From Aspidapion aeneum (lineage: Eukaryota > Arthropoda > Insecta > Coleoptera > Brentidae), in NCBI GenBank assembly GCA_963576565.1, contig OY755042.1, positions 107,437,314 through 107,501,313 of the forward strand: a stretch of DNA of 64,000 bases. The letters are read 5' to 3'. The notes below the pieces were generated by a model. It was given only the letters and a program-made list of their open reading frames with translations, did not search any database and was not told the origin of the DNA. The position numbers were made by a program, and so were the translations under genes. Positions 1 to 11,258 of this stretch are shown here, piece after piece. Position 1 is the first letter of the stretch; each line of letters begins with the position of its first letter.

Positions 1-234
1 CCATACTGCCTAAAATTAGCTAAATGACGATTTCCGAATTTTGCATCTCTATGGAAAAAAATATTTTGGCATTTTTCTCCAAAAGGGCTATATACAAGAT
101 TTTCATTTTAAAGGCACTACCTATTGAACAATATTTGTTTCAAAAGGCCTTTTTTTTTGTTGAAATCGGTCCCCAGACCAACAATTTAGTAATAGTCGCA
201 TAAGCCAGTCTAAGTATATTTAATTTTTTTTTAG

Positions 235-530
235 TTACTGGAACTAGTCCTTACTAGAATAGACAGCTCGAATTTCTCAAACCTTTGGAAATATTTGGTA
301 GAGGCTTTTGACTCCCCAAATGGTCAAAGATTAGCAGTCGTCTTAGCTGTTTTAAGAGAACTACAAAAAAAGGACTGCTTAACATCTTTTCATAATTCTC
401 TTATGCTAAGGACATGTATGGATTTGTGCATGGAATTTAAAAAAAGCAAGTTTAAGGCAAAACATCTTGTTGAGCTGTGTACTTTGTGTTTGGAATTTAT
501 TCAAGGAAGCAATATTAAAACTAATAAGAA
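235..530 (+). CDS. Internal coding exon of an unrecognised host gene
   Basis: A T-rich tract ending in TTAG at 231-234 is a good 3' splice site, and AA|GTAAGA at 529-536 is a strong donor. Between them the frame starting at 235 is open for 98 codons plus two bases. The product begins LLELVLTRIDSS and is a leucine-rich, probably helical segment with cysteines near its end (RTCMDLCMEF, LVELCTLCLEF). No signal peptide or membrane segment is seen. The exon leaves two bases, which join the single G at the start of the next exon to make a lysine codon, so the two exons fit in phase. The upstream part of the gene is outside the window. The helical pattern could suit a HEAT/ARM-like protein, but I do not recognise the family. 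Confidence 0.7.
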
Positions 531-645
531 GTAAGAGGCAATTTTTCTACCCTAAACGAGTACAAATAGCTTTTGGAAGGGTCTAAATGATTGTTTTATA
601 TATACCTTTTTGGCACACTTTTGATCTATTAGTTCAGGCCCTACG

Positions 646-870
646 GGGCCAATACTGCGTTTAATGATAAAAGCAAGACACTTGGTATGGATAGACATAA
701 GACTGGCCCGAACATTTTATAAAAGGGAACCACCTCCCCCTAGCAGGCGGGTGGTTCCCCCCACCTTAAACGTGCTTTTTGACGATTTTTTGCTAATAAC
801 TCGAAAACGGTCAACTTTTCTAAAAATCATTTTGCAAGCGGATAAAATTTCCTTTTAGCCATGTACCTTA
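646..870. repeat. Fragment related to the centre of the 1.7-2.9 kb foldback
   Basis: The stretch around ACACTTGGTATG and the GGGAACCACC / GGTGGTTCCC pair resembles 2265-2440, the central part of the foldback at 1733-2946. It lies in the intron between the two exons of the unknown gene. Confidence 0.4.
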
Positions 871-1056
871 GTACCCTTTAAAGGCAGTAAAAATGTTTAA
901 AATATGTTTTTTTATTTTTCTTATGGCCTTTTGTATCATGTATAAAGTGGATTCAGTATCCATCATCCATCTCGAGATAACACTATCAAGGCACTTGGAA
1001 GGGTAAAAGGTAGTCTAAAGAAAGCTGATATGTATATTTTGTTGTTTATTTATTAG

Positions 1057-1211
1057 GTTAAATCAGCCAGAAGTTACAAACGAGGAAAGAAACAGCAGCA
1101 TAATGTTGCGGGTTGATAATGCCAGCTCTTCAAACGAACCTACGGGAAGAATTTCGTCGCACAGTAGCGTTGGGACAGGGTTGGATATCCCTGCGGCACC
1201 TGCAGTTGCAG
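1057..1211 (+). CDS. Next coding exon of the same unrecognised host gene
   Basis: The acceptor TTTATTTATTAG ends at 1056 and the donor CAG|GTAAGT follows 1211. With the two bases carried over from 530 the frame is open throughout. It gives a low-complexity, Ser/Asn/Ala-rich stretch (about 52 residues, for example SSSNEPTGRISSHSS and DIPAAPAVAG) that looks like a disordered linker or tail. It leaves one base. Base composition is clearly higher in GC than the flanking intron, as expected for coding DNA. Confidence 0.65.
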
Positions 1212-1319
1212 GTAAGTTAAGTTTTTACTATTACCTGTTTTACACCGACAATTAATTCATGAATTTATTAATTAATGTAATACAGAAATCAGGACAAAAT
1301 GAGATGCAGAATCATGCAG

Positions 1320-1378
1320 AAAACCCGGCACCTCCACCAACTTGTCGGGTACGATTTTGTTTTAAATCGAGCCCTTGA
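1320..1378 (+). CDS. Possible terminal exon of the unrecognised host gene
   Basis: Several AG acceptors lie at 1284-1319. Using CATGCAG at 1313-1319 the phase fits the previous exon and gives a short tail beginning ENPAPPPTCRV, ending at TGA 1376-1378. An AATAAA follows at 1416-1421. The alternative acceptor at 1284 hits a stop almost at once. This is a weak call: other acceptors or a distant exon are possible. Confidence 0.25.
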
Positions 1379-1732
1379 ACGAGGGTACCGTAGTAGATCT
1401 CCTGTGTGTATATAAAATAAATATAAAACAGTTTTAAAAACGTTACAAACTTTAACAAACAAATAAAACTCTGTTGCAATTTACAAATTGTTACAAGACT
1501 TTTCTTATGACCTATAGATCAAACAAGACCCAAAATATTAAAATAAAAACTTTAACTTACCAAAATAACAAACTACAAAATGTTCTTCAAATAGACAAAT
1601 CTTATGTTTCTTTACTGACTATTTATTTTAGAGGTTTTGGTTTATCCACTTTTTTTTTTCAAAAAAGTATTTTTTTCAAAAACCCAATGTATACAGTTAA
1701 ATAATTAATAAGTTAAACATAACTTTTTAAAG

Positions 1733-2946
1733 TAGTCGCCTTGAAATAAAAATAAATGTGTTTGTAGAAATCCTCAAATCAAACAAAAATTTTGATCATT
1801 CATTTTTGTAACTCAGTAAATAATACTCAAGGTGAGTAAAAAATATTTTTGATTAGTATTAACTTAATTTAATTCCCTCTCGCCCCCCTCAAAAGTGATC
1901 TTTTACAGTATTTTTCTAATTATTTGCAAACTTTTAACTTGGCCAAAATCAACTAAGTAAGGCTGACCAAAAGTCCTCTCTTAAGATGTATAACACGCCC
2001 CCCTACATCTGTGGCGCACCTTTTATAGGGATTTAAATAAATGAGAGGTCTGGAAAAAACAATTTTTTTTAATTTTCTTGAATTTTATTGTCCCACATGT
2101 CTGCTTTTAACTTATTTTTAAAGCTGAAGAAATTTCTTTTCCAACTATGTATATCACTCCCCCCCTCAAGGCAGCGGTAGATCTATATAGCATACACGCA
2201 CCAAAAATGGTGAAATTTGGTATACACTTGAATCTTCATTTAAGACAACCATGTTGGAACAGTACTAAGACACACTGCGTTCAATGAGAGAAGCAACACA
2301 CTTGGTATGAATATACAGTATACTTCCCCGAAAATATAACGAAGGGGAACCATTCGCCCACTCATGTTGGGGGGGGGGTATCGGCCCCCCCTAAATGTTT
2401 TTTTCGAAATGTTTTATTACTTGGTATTTGACCATTTTTGGGGCGTCTATGCAAGTTTTACTGCTGCGTTGAGGGGGGAGTGATGTACATCGTTGGAAAG
2501 TAAATTTCTTCGGCTTTAAAAATAAGTTTTAAAACCAGACATGTGGGACAGTAAAATTTAAATTAAAAAAAAAATATCTTATTTATTTAAACGCCTATAA
2601 AAGGTGCGCCACTGATGCAAGGGAGGCGTGTTATACATCGTTAGAGAGCACTTTTCTTCAGCCTCAATAATTGTTACTTAGTTGTTTTTTGCCAAGGTAA
2701 AAATTTGCAAATAATTAAGGAAATACTGTAAGAGAGTACTTTTGAGGGTGGTGAGAGGGGGGATGCCCCCACCCCAACTTTAAAGAAGGTCAACTAGAAA
2801 AAGTCAGTTTTAAGTTATTACTAACCAAAAATAATTTTTTACTCATTCTCATTTTTATTTACTGAGTTACAAAGATAAATGTTCAAGATTTTCATTTGAT
2901 TTATGGATTTCAACAAACACATTTATTTTTATTTCAAGGCGGCTAT
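1733..2946. repeat. Foldback repeat, about 1.2 kb
   Basis: The left arm (about 1733-2190) and right arm (about 2440-2946) are imperfect reverse complements. For example GTCGCCTTGAAATAAAAA at 1736 pairs with TTTTTATTTCAAGGCGGC near 2930, and the GGCGCACCTTTTATAGG block near 2011 with CCTATAAAAGGTGCGCC near 2595. No coding sequence is visible. This looks like a non-autonomous DNA transposon. Confidence 0.65.
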
Positions 2947-3072
2947 TAAAAAAAATATTTCTTGCATAATAAGTACAGTGATTATCGGTTATAACGACAT
3001 TGAACGGACCGCTTAATTTCGGTCGTTATAACCGAGCGTCGTTATAGAGAAAAAATGTAAGAAAATGGGTTA

Positions 3073-3745
3073 TACAGAGTGTTCCAACTAAAAGGTAACA
3101 GAGGTGTTTTGGGCATTTTTCGTGCGAATTTGGAGAAACACTCGGACACGTCGATTTTGTTTGCAAGGGGGACACTTTTTGGCTATCCTGAAATTTTGGT
3201 AGCACGAACCCCCTGCGAGGGGTATACTTTACCCCTATATTTTGAATAGGGAAAGTGGGTCTAGTGATACCTTGTTTTGAAGCTCTCTTGAATATCTTTA
3301 CAACCGTGTAAGAATTTCGAAAATCCATCAATTAGTTTTTAAGATATTTGCTTTGAAAATTTCAAATTTAACATGGAATGATAAAATAAAAATTAAATCC
3401 GAAAAATCATAAAATTCTAATTAAATTTTTATTTTATCAGTCCATGTTAAATTTGAAAGTTTGAAGGCAATTATCTCAAAAACTAATGGATAGATTTTTG
3501 AAATTTTTACATAGCATACATACATTTTATATGGCTTCAAACAAAGGTATCACTAGACCCACTTTCCCTATTTAAAATATAGGGGTAAAGTATACCCCTC
3601 GAAGAGGGTTCGTGCTACAAAAATTTCAAGATAGCCAAAAAGTGTCCCCCTTGCAAACAAAATCGACGTGTCCGAGCGTTTCTCCAAATTCGCACGAAAA
3701 ATACCCAAAAACACATCTGTTACCTTTTAGTTGAAACACCCTGTA
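3073..3745. mobile_element. Foldback MITE with about 270-bp arms and TA flanks
   Basis: Arms 3073-3340 and 3480-3745 are near-perfect reverse complements, including TACAGAGTGTTCCAACTAAA against TTTAGTTGAAACACCCTGTA. A TA dinucleotide stands on each side (3071-3072, 3746-3747), as for Tc1/mariner-type MITEs. An open frame on the minus strand inside the left arm is only repeat sequence. Confidence 0.75.
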
Positions 3746-3893
3746 TAGAAAGACATTATGGAATACAATGAAATGGAATATACTGGGCATGAGTTTAAGG
3801 CTGATTTTATAAACACTACATGTATGAGCAATTGGAGCCCTGCTATTATTACTAATATAACTTTATGTTTAAGTAAGTCAATTTAAAACTTTC

Positions 3894-4205
3894 CACCCGG
3901 GATTTCTCGAGAACTCCTGAAAATTTTTAAAAATGCTGAGACACGTCGATTTTGTTTGCGAAAGGGAGACTTTTTGGCTATCTTGAAATTTTTGTAGCCC
4001 GAATCCCCTTCGAGGGGTATACTTTACCCCTATATTTTAAATAGGAAAAGTGGGTCTAGTGATACCTTGTTTTGAAGCTCTCTTGAATATCTTTACAACC
4101 GTGTAAAAATTCATCAATTAGTTTTTAAGATATTTGCTTTTAAATTTTCAAATTTTACATGGAATGATAAAATAAAAATTAAATCCGAAAAATATAAAAT
4201 TCTAA
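3894..4205. repeat. Partial copy of the 3073-3745 MITE
   Basis: One arm of the preceding foldback is repeated here in the same orientation, with shared blocks such as GACACGTCGATTTTGTTTGC, CTTTTTGGCTATC and GTGGGTCTAGTGATACCTTG. The other arm is missing, so this is a truncated neighbour or tandem partner. Confidence 0.65.
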
Positions 4206-4686
4206 ACAGTTTTCAAGCGGTTTTTTTTGGCAGGGAGGTGTCAAAATGACTTTAAGAATTAACTGATTCGGGTTTTAAAACTTCTTGAAAGAGAAGCTCA
4301 ATAAAAACACTGTTGGACTGTTGGGTACTTTTTATTTTCTTTCAACAAAACAATTTACACAAGACATCAAATAAATTTACAAAATCAATTGGTCCATTGA
4401 ATCACTGCGTCATTTTCTTAAAAATCATAGGATTTCTGAAAAATATTTAACCTATATTTCCTAAAGTAACTTATAGAAAATAGTTAAATAATAAAAAATA
4501 AATAGACTACAAAAATATACAAAATCTTGCAAGAAATGCATTTCCAATTTTTTCTAAATTTTTTTACAAATTTTACTTTTCAATTTTCTTAAAATCTTTA
4601 AGCTTATGCTAAATTATCATTCTTAAAGCTAATTTTAACTATTTTGTAAACTACTCAACGAATAAAATCAAATCACTCTTAGGTTA

Positions 4687-5531
4687 TACAGGGTGGGCCA
4701 AATTTGATGTTTTTTGGGGGTTTTTGGTATTTTTATAAGATAAAAACGAGTAGACATGGTTTAAAATAAATAAATTAAGAAATATATAAAAAATAAAGAG
4801 GTATTTAAAAAATAAAAGGTAAAAAATTAGGAAATATTTAAAAAAATAAAATAGTAAGCATACGTCATTTTAGAGGAAATTCTACGCTGATTTTAAATAA
4901 TAAATAAAAAGAGTGTCATTCCACAAGAAAAATACCAACTTAATGTAATATCTAACAAACTAAATATGATAGTTCAGTTTGACAGTTGGATTTCTTATAA
5001 AATAGACAGCTAAATAAAATTTTCATATACCGGGTGGGCCAAAAAAAACCGGACAATTTTGAAAAGGCAATCATATAATACTCAAAACAATGATAAAAAA
5101 ATTTTTTTTTAGAACCACTGAACCGATTTTGCTGATTCGTACCTTGTTGTGCGTCGCTAAAATGCATCTTTTTTATTAATTTAGAAAAAAATTAAAGCAT
5201 GTTCGCAACACAAGAATAAACGAGCATCTTTGAACGGTACATTTCAATTTCGTCCGCCATCTTGGATTTTGAGATGGCGGACAAAAAATATATATTTAGT
5301 CAAAACTCTGATTAATTTTCTGTCAAGTGCATTTTGTCCTATTAAAATCGATAATATAGTTCAAAAGTTATATATAAAAAAAAATTGTCCGGTTTTTTTG
5401 GCCCACCCGGTAAAAAACAAGGTCTATGAAAAAGCGGTTTGGGTATTTAAAGATGTCTCCAGGACATGTAGGTGTACTCGTTTATATATATCTAACTAAA
5501 GCCCCCAAAAACATCAAATTTGGCTCCTGTA
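4687..5531. mobile_element. MITE with long TIRs, interrupted by a second MITE
   Basis: Terminal blocks TACAGGGTGGGCCAAATTTG (4687) and CAAATTTGGCTCCTGTA (5515-5531) are inverted repeats, continuing inward as GATGTTTTTTGGGGG and CCCCCAAAAACATC. The element is cut by the MITE at 5030-5410. Confidence 0.6.
5030..5410. mobile_element. Tc1/mariner-type MITE with TA duplication
   Basis: TIRs of roughly 30 bp begin CCGGGTGGGCCAAAAAA and end TTTTTTTGGCCCACCCGG, flanked by TA at 5028-5029 and 5411-5412. The interior has a CCGCCATCTTGGATTTTGAG / ATGGCGG hairpin. A much larger relative is the foldback at 17562-19700. Confidence 0.75.
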
Positions 5532-5937
5532 CATAAGCACCCCCAACATGGGCTCTTTGGTTTTATATGTCGAGCATAATAAAATTCTGGAAAATACTAC
5601 AAGATTTTCTCAGAACTTTATTTAATTGAGCAAATATTTTAAATATTATAGATAATAACAAGAAACACATTCGATTATAAAGAAGTACAAAAATAAATAT
5701 TTCATATCGATTTCGATACAAAATAAAATAAATAAAATATTTTAGACAAGAAACCGTAAAATTCGATTCAGAAAGAAAAATACCACTCGAAAGCGCGTAT
5801 TTCGGAGAGGAGGGGAGGGAGGGAGTAATTATCTCCCCTGGACTGTAAACCCAACATGGACAAATGTGAAAAAACACAAATTTTATAAATGTTTAATACA
5901 AATATACAAGTATCTTGTTTTAAAATGGTTTAAGAAC

Positions 5938-7885
5938 CTAGTCCGGGGCCATAGCGTCGTCGGCTTTTTGATGAAGATTTTACAGCACCAGTCGATTACT
6001 AATGATCCCACCAACACTGCCTGACCTGTCAACAGACCCAAAATTGTCTCAGTCAAAAAGTAATGTAGGGTATCAAAATATTTTTTCAATTCTGAACGGT
6101 TTAAGCTAGAGTACGTATACTTGACACGCACATCGGCCTTCAAGGTTGTTCAAATTAGACAAAATGAGCAGTTTTTGGTTTCACATTTTAAAAAAACTAT
6201 TATATCCCGAGCTACGGGGGTTTTTCGAAAAATTGCTCAAATCGATTTTATTGAATAGATATCTCAAAAAGTATAGTTTTTACAAAAAAATTGTAAATAT
6301 AGTTACCGAAATAGCAATAGTGAGCCATGGCAATTAAGACACCCTGTATATATTTTGCCCCTAGGGGGCGCAAGAGGTTTTTAGATAGAGAGAGCCGTGA
6401 CTCTAAGGACCCAAGTTCCAAGGTTGAAAAGGTAGCAAATGACCCCAACAATATTTCAAGAAATTTTGACGGTTCATGTGCCGAACACCCTGTATAACAA
6501 CAAATTTCAAAGCTGTTTACGAGGCCTCCTAGGTAGGGGCAAAAATTGACTTATACTCTGCGCTATGTCAGCAAATTTGCACCAAACGTTTGCGTTTGAC
6601 CACTTCTTAATTTTATATACTTTATACTTTGCCCCCGTCTTCTAGGGGCTGTAAGGGGCCAAGATCTTGTTTTGAACCCACCGCAGAATCAGAAAATCTC
6701 TTATTCAAGATACTTTATTGGGTCGGTCACATTATATCATAAAATAAAAAAAAAATCATCTTTAGGGGCCTCTAAAAAAGCTAATGTTTGTGGCAATTTA
6801 TATCGGAATTTGGGTAGTGCTCCATTACCTGTGACATAAAATTATCTTTATGGCACTTAGAGGGTGTCAGGGGGTAAAATTTGTTTTTAGACTTTCCCGT
6901 TTATCCTTCAAGCTACTGCACCTGAAAAATAAGATGTTGGCCCCTTACAGCAGCCCCTAGGAGTCGGGGACAAAGTATAAAGTATACAAAATTAAGAAGT
7001 GGTCAACCGGAACCGTTTGGTGCAAATTTACTGACAGGGCACAGTATAATTCAATTATCATTTTTTTATTTTAAATTACAAAAATTTTTGCCCCTACCTA
7101 GAGGGCTTCGTTAACAGCTTTGATTTTTTTTATATGACAAACCTGTGGGTATGTGTATGAGCTACCAATTTTCCCTCGCAGAGGGACCAAACGAATGCTT
7201 CGTTTGCATTCATGCTAAATTGAATAGGCGCCTTGAAATTGTTTGCCTTGTATTCACTTGAGTATGAATTGTTTGGCCAGCGAGGCACCTACTGCAAAAT
7301 TATTATTTACATAGAATTTTAAATTTTATTTTCAGAAGCTACGGATCCGAATTTCCTTTACTGAGTGTGGAGTTCACGAAAACCTCAACAGACTGTTGCT
7401 GCCCTGCGTTTCCAAAATAGAAGAATTTTATTTACGTTATTTATGTTACCTTATCTTTAGAGATATTTGGAAAAAATGTATTTTTTCATTGTTAAAAAAA
7501 ACATTTATTTTTCAATGTTAAAAATAATTTTTTTTAACGTTCGAAAAACACTTTAAAAAAACGTTATAAAAACATAAGAATATTTTTCTAACGTCAGAAA
7601 ACGGGTTATTAAGCTTCGTTTTCATTATGAATATGACGTTAGAACTAACATTCAACCTAACGTTATGTTTTTAAATTATACATTATTTTGACATTATTAA
7701 AACGTTTTTGTGTGTAGTGGGCCGATGTGCGTGCCAAGTTTCATTACTGTACCTTAAATTGGGTCTGTTAACAGGTCAGGCAGTGTTGGTGAGATCATTA
7801 GTAAACGATTAAAACAGGTGTTGTAATATCTTCATCAAAAAGCCCACGGAGGCCAAATTTTGACGCTATGGTCCCGGACTAAACC
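5938..7885. repeat. Inverted pair of repeat arms around a nested foldback
   Basis: Block 5938-6035 (GTCCGGGGCCATAGCG...GTCAACAGACCCAA) is present as the reverse complement at 7758-7885 (GGGTCTGTTAACAGGTCAGG...TGGTCCCGGAC). Between them sit a block with ACACCCTGTATA motifs (6338-6500) and the foldback at 6508-7122. It is probably one TIR element that received later insertions. Confidence 0.5.
6508..7122. repeat. Foldback repeat with roughly 190-bp arms
   Basis: CAAAGCTGTTTACGAGGCCT at 6508 mirrors AGGGCTTCGTTAACAGCTTTG near 7102-7122. ACCACTTCTTAATTTTATA near 6599 mirrors AAATTAAGAAGTGGTCAAC near 6988. No coding sequence is seen. Confidence 0.6.
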
Positions 7886-8210
7886 TACAAAAGTTTAATA
7901 ATAAGGCATAGTTATCTAAAACACAATATTTTAAACGTATAATAACCTATGTATATCCTTATTATGGCCTGCTTTTCTAGAAATTTTTTACTAATTTTTT
8001 CAATTCAATTTTCCAGATTTACTTTACTATCTGCAGTAGGTATAGAGAGATTCTTAGGACTTTTATTGAGTTTTACATTTCTTAATTATATATTTTCTAA
8101 AAAAAATTAGTAGTAAAAAGCTAACACAAGAAAAAGTAGTCAATAATCTAAGAAAGGGACTGATCCAAGGTTGCCACATCCGATTACAAGCAGTATCACA
8201 ATGGTCTTAA

Positions 8211-9121
8211 GCTACGTTTACATTTGGAGAGTTTACTGGCGGAAAGTACTGGCAGCCACTAAACTTTTATGTTTACACCTTTTCAAGTTTACTTGCCAAG
8301 CAGTTAAAAACAAAATGGCGTGCGTGCTGCTGTTAAATTTTGTTATGTGTTTGAAATTGCCAATAATTTAATAAATAAGTTAAAACGCAAGAAAACTATA
8401 CGCAAAAACGAGTTTGGGTTAGAGATTGGATCAGACGCAGAAGTACTTGCATCAGAGCGACTCTTAAAGGAGATATCAACTGAAGATCCCGATTTTTATA
8501 GGAATTTTATGAGATTATCATACCAAAAACTTAAAGAACTGTTAAGACTAGGTTAACATAAACTGACTAAATCGGAAACGTGTATGAGCAGTCCTATTTC
8601 TTCCAAAATAAATTGGAAGTCACATTACGCTATCTGGCCACTGGTGATAGTTTTGCTTCCTTGCAGTATTTATACAGACTACCGAAATGTACTATTTCAG
8701 TTTTTTTACCGGAGGTTGATGATGAACTTTTGATATTCCACAAAATTTCATATTTTTGATATATGTTTAAAGAGGAAATTATCTGATTTCCATCCCACTT
8801 ATTCATTGTAAAAAACGTGGACACTTTTTCAAAGAACGTTTGCTGACATGTGTTTACATTTGGAGAGTACTGGCGGAAAGCGGCAGCCATTAAACTAGCC
8901 GGATTGTCAACTTTTGGAAAGTACTTGTGGGAGAGTAGCAAGTGCACTTTCTTGTAGTTTATACATGGCAAGTTTAGTGGCTGCCAGTACTTTCCGCCAG
9001 TAAACTCTCTAAATGTAAACGTAGCTGTACTTGCGGGAGAGTAATTCTTGTAGTTTACATATGGCAAGTTTAGTGGCTGCCAGTACTTTCCGCCAGTAAA
9101 CTTTCCATATGTAAACGTAGC
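8211..9121. mobile_element. Harbinger/PIF-like element remnant with 55-60 bp TIRs
   Basis: TIRs begin GCTACGTTTACATTTGGAGA and end in the reverse complement at 9121, with TTAA on both sides (8207-8210, 9122-9125). Extra copies of the same TIR lie inside, near 8850-8900 and 8965-9030, so the right end is a small cluster of repeated ends. The element encloses a decayed PIF/Harbinger transposase fragment. The whole thing lies just downstream of the ELOVL stop codon. Confidence 0.65.
8338..8748 (+). pseudogene. Decayed PIF/Harbinger transposase N-terminal part
   Basis: One frame reads SERLLKEISTEDPDFYRNF and RLSYQKLKELLRLG, then stops at 8554-8556. After a frame change it continues NKLEVTLRYLATGDSFASLQ and YLYRLPKCTISVFLPEV. 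Both blocks match the known order in HARBI1-like transposases: a helical N-terminal domain, then the LEVTLRFLATG region. The catalytic DDE part is missing. The frameshift and truncation make this a relic. Confidence 0.65.
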
Positions 9122-9346
9122 TTAAGGGATTATTAACCTAATTTTTAAAATTTCATATGCCTACTATTATTTCCTTCATGCCGCAACAAAACTCCCGTTT
9201 TTTCCTTTCTGCAGCACCGTGCCTTGAGGCACCCCTAAAATTACTGGCTCTACAACCTACCATGTTTCTCACAGATCGCTTGTAACGCAAAATTGGTATT
9301 AACAATTCTAGAAAAAAAACCTAAATTAATTTACCATTAAGCAAAT

Positions 9347-9781
9347 CTAATTAGTTTTGTGTTTTCCATTACTTAAAAGACTTTTACTCTCTGGTAAAGT
9401 TCCATGACAAATACCAATGACTCCTTGACTTATTGTCGATTTATTAACGTAATTTTCATTGGGTATTTTTCCATTTACTAAATTATTGTTGGTGATAACT
9501 CCATTGACAACTTGGCCGTTAGTGAGGCCTTTACTTGCACCGTTAACGAAGCCATTGGCAGGACCATTTTTGAGTTTCTTATTATTTTCTGGTTGATCGG
9601 CGTCAGCCTTAACAAAAGTTATTTGAGGTTTCTTGTGGATATAGGCACGAATGTAGAATTTGCCAAACAGGTACGTGAAGTAACCGGCCTGAAAGGCCAA
9701 AAGGAAGTTAAAGAATTTTGGATAGCCGCATTCCCTGAATAAGACCTGGAAGTTGTGAACGAAGACTATGGCAAATTGAAC
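9347..9781 (-). CDS. ELOVL elongase, exon 6 (C-terminus and stop)
   Basis: The acceptor T-tract ends in TAG at 9784-9782 and the exon opens with GTT in phase 0. It encodes residues 209-352. First come the last membrane helices (VQFAIVFVHNFQVLF, then NFLLAFQAGYFTYLFGKFY), then a cytosolic tail starting IRAYIHKKP, and a TAG stop at 9349-9347. The tail is unusually long and rich in Asn-Gly: seven NG dipeptides between about residues 279 and 347. Many animal ELOVL tails end in a short lysine-rich ER-retrieval signal; here the end is SNGKHKTN, which is not a canonical KKxx. No AATAAA on the minus strand is seen before the Harbinger relic at 9121, so the 3' UTR end is unknown. Confidence 0.95.
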   Translation of the reverse strand, partial: VQFAIVFVHNFQVLFRECGYPKFFNFLLAFQAGYFTYLFGKFYIRAYIHKKPQITFVKADADQPENNKKLKNGPANGFVNGASKGLTNGQVVNGVITNNNLVNGKIPNENYVNKSTISQGVIGICHGTLPESKSLLSNGKHKTN

Positions 9782-10483
9782 CTAAAAAAAAAACAACACA
9801 TTTGTAAAATCCCTAAACTTTTTTTAAAGAATATCTTCATCTATTTATCAACAATATCCGGCAAGAGAAGAAAAAAGAGAAATGATACGATTTCTTCTAG
9901 CTTTAAGTTTTAGCCAGGGCAAGATTTCAAAAAATCAACTTTCTAGAAGCATTTTATATTACTTTTTGGCAAGTTGTCGATTTCCCTTTTTTTCGTTTAT
10001 TGAAGTTATTTAAAAAAGTTATAAACAGTAATTTTTTTTCATAATTTATTCGCGGTTTCTAGAAACCAGGCTCAATAGGAAAAACTATTTGTTGCACTTT
10101 ATTGTAGGGAACAAAAATTCTTTTTGACGCTGCATAAGAATGTCGGATTAGTTTCATATTTAAAAATTCAGGGTCGTCCGTAAATTAATTAATTTTTTTT
10201 AAAAACACAAACTAAAAAAAAATGTTTTATCTATTTTTCCAAAAATCAAGCTTAATATAAAAAAATATGTAATACGCTGTATTGTCGACAGTAAAATGCA
10301 TTTTTTAAGGATTTATAAGTCGGTGACTTTGCGACCTATAAGAAACTTTCGAGCAATGTCCGTAATTAGTGGTCATTTCATTATTTAGAACCAAGCTCTC
10401 AATTAAAATAAGTGTTCCATATTTGATAGTAGGTATATAAAATTTCCTTTTTAATGCTGTAGAACAGAGTTTACGTTATTTTA

Positions 10484-10737
10484 TAATTGAGGGGTTCAGA
10501 ATTGAAGTGGATCAAGTCTAATTTCGCACTATTTTAAGTTAATCCGTTTTAAAGGTATACTAAACATTGTTTATTGAAGTAGAGGAGTGAATCAAGTCGC
10601 ACTTCACGCACTAAAGCGGCCAGAGTTGGTTTTCATTTGGTTTCTGAAATAAACATTGTTGAATATACCTTTAAATCGGATTAACTTAAAATAGTGCGAA
10701 ATTGGACTTGATCCACTTCAATTCTGAACCCCTCAAT
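10484..10737. mobile_element. 254-bp MITE with about 95-bp TIRs
   Basis: The left end TTGAGGGGTTCAGAATTG and the blocks AAGTGGATCAAGTC, TTTCGCACTATTTTAAG and TTAATCCG are mirrored at 10650-10737. The right end, CTGAACCCCTCAA, abuts the THAP element at 10735. It lies in ELOVL intron 5. Confidence 0.75.
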
Positions 10738-11003
10738 AGGGTATTTGACAAATTTTTGAAAAGAGTTTAGAATGATACATAGATCCCTAATTTGCTACGC
10801 AAAATTATTAAAATAGTATATTTTATCATGACTACATTTTAAATCAAATTTTCTTATTTCCGATTTGAATTTGCCGCTAAAACGCTCATTTCTAGCATGG
10901 CGTTGCAATGACGTCACAGCGCAGTAAACTCGCGGACAGATACACGGCATTCAAGTGTGTATTTGATTTTGGTCTGTGTGTTTACTGTTCTTCATGTAAA
11001 AAA

Positions 11004-11186
11004 ATGTCCTATAAGTGGTGTGTAGTGCCTCAGTGTTCGAATAGTAGCATAAAAACACCTAAAAAACTATTTATTCATGTGCCTACAGCAGTAAAAGAAC
11101 GGAAAAAGTGGCTAGAACTTGCTCGAAGATACCCAAGGGCCTTATGTAATACATCTTCACTTTACATTTGTGAAGATCACTTTGAC
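11004..11186 (+). CDS. THAP zinc-finger exon
   Basis: ATG at 11004 opens 61 codons beginning MSYKWCVVPQC. The C-x4-C pair, the basic, W-containing stretch ERKKWLELARRYP and the closing CEDHF form the C2CH signature of the THAP DNA-binding domain. The donor GAC|GTGAGT follows 11186, so the frame running further is intron. A TGACGTCA palindrome sits about 95 bp upstream. THAP domains occur in host regulators and in P-element transposases; the surrounding inverted repeats favour the latter. No following exon was identified. Confidence 0.7.
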
Positions 11187-11258
11187 GTGAGTATAACTAA
11201 ATTGTTTGTATTAATTTTTCTTACGTTGTCTATAATATATATAACTATTTCGTAAATG

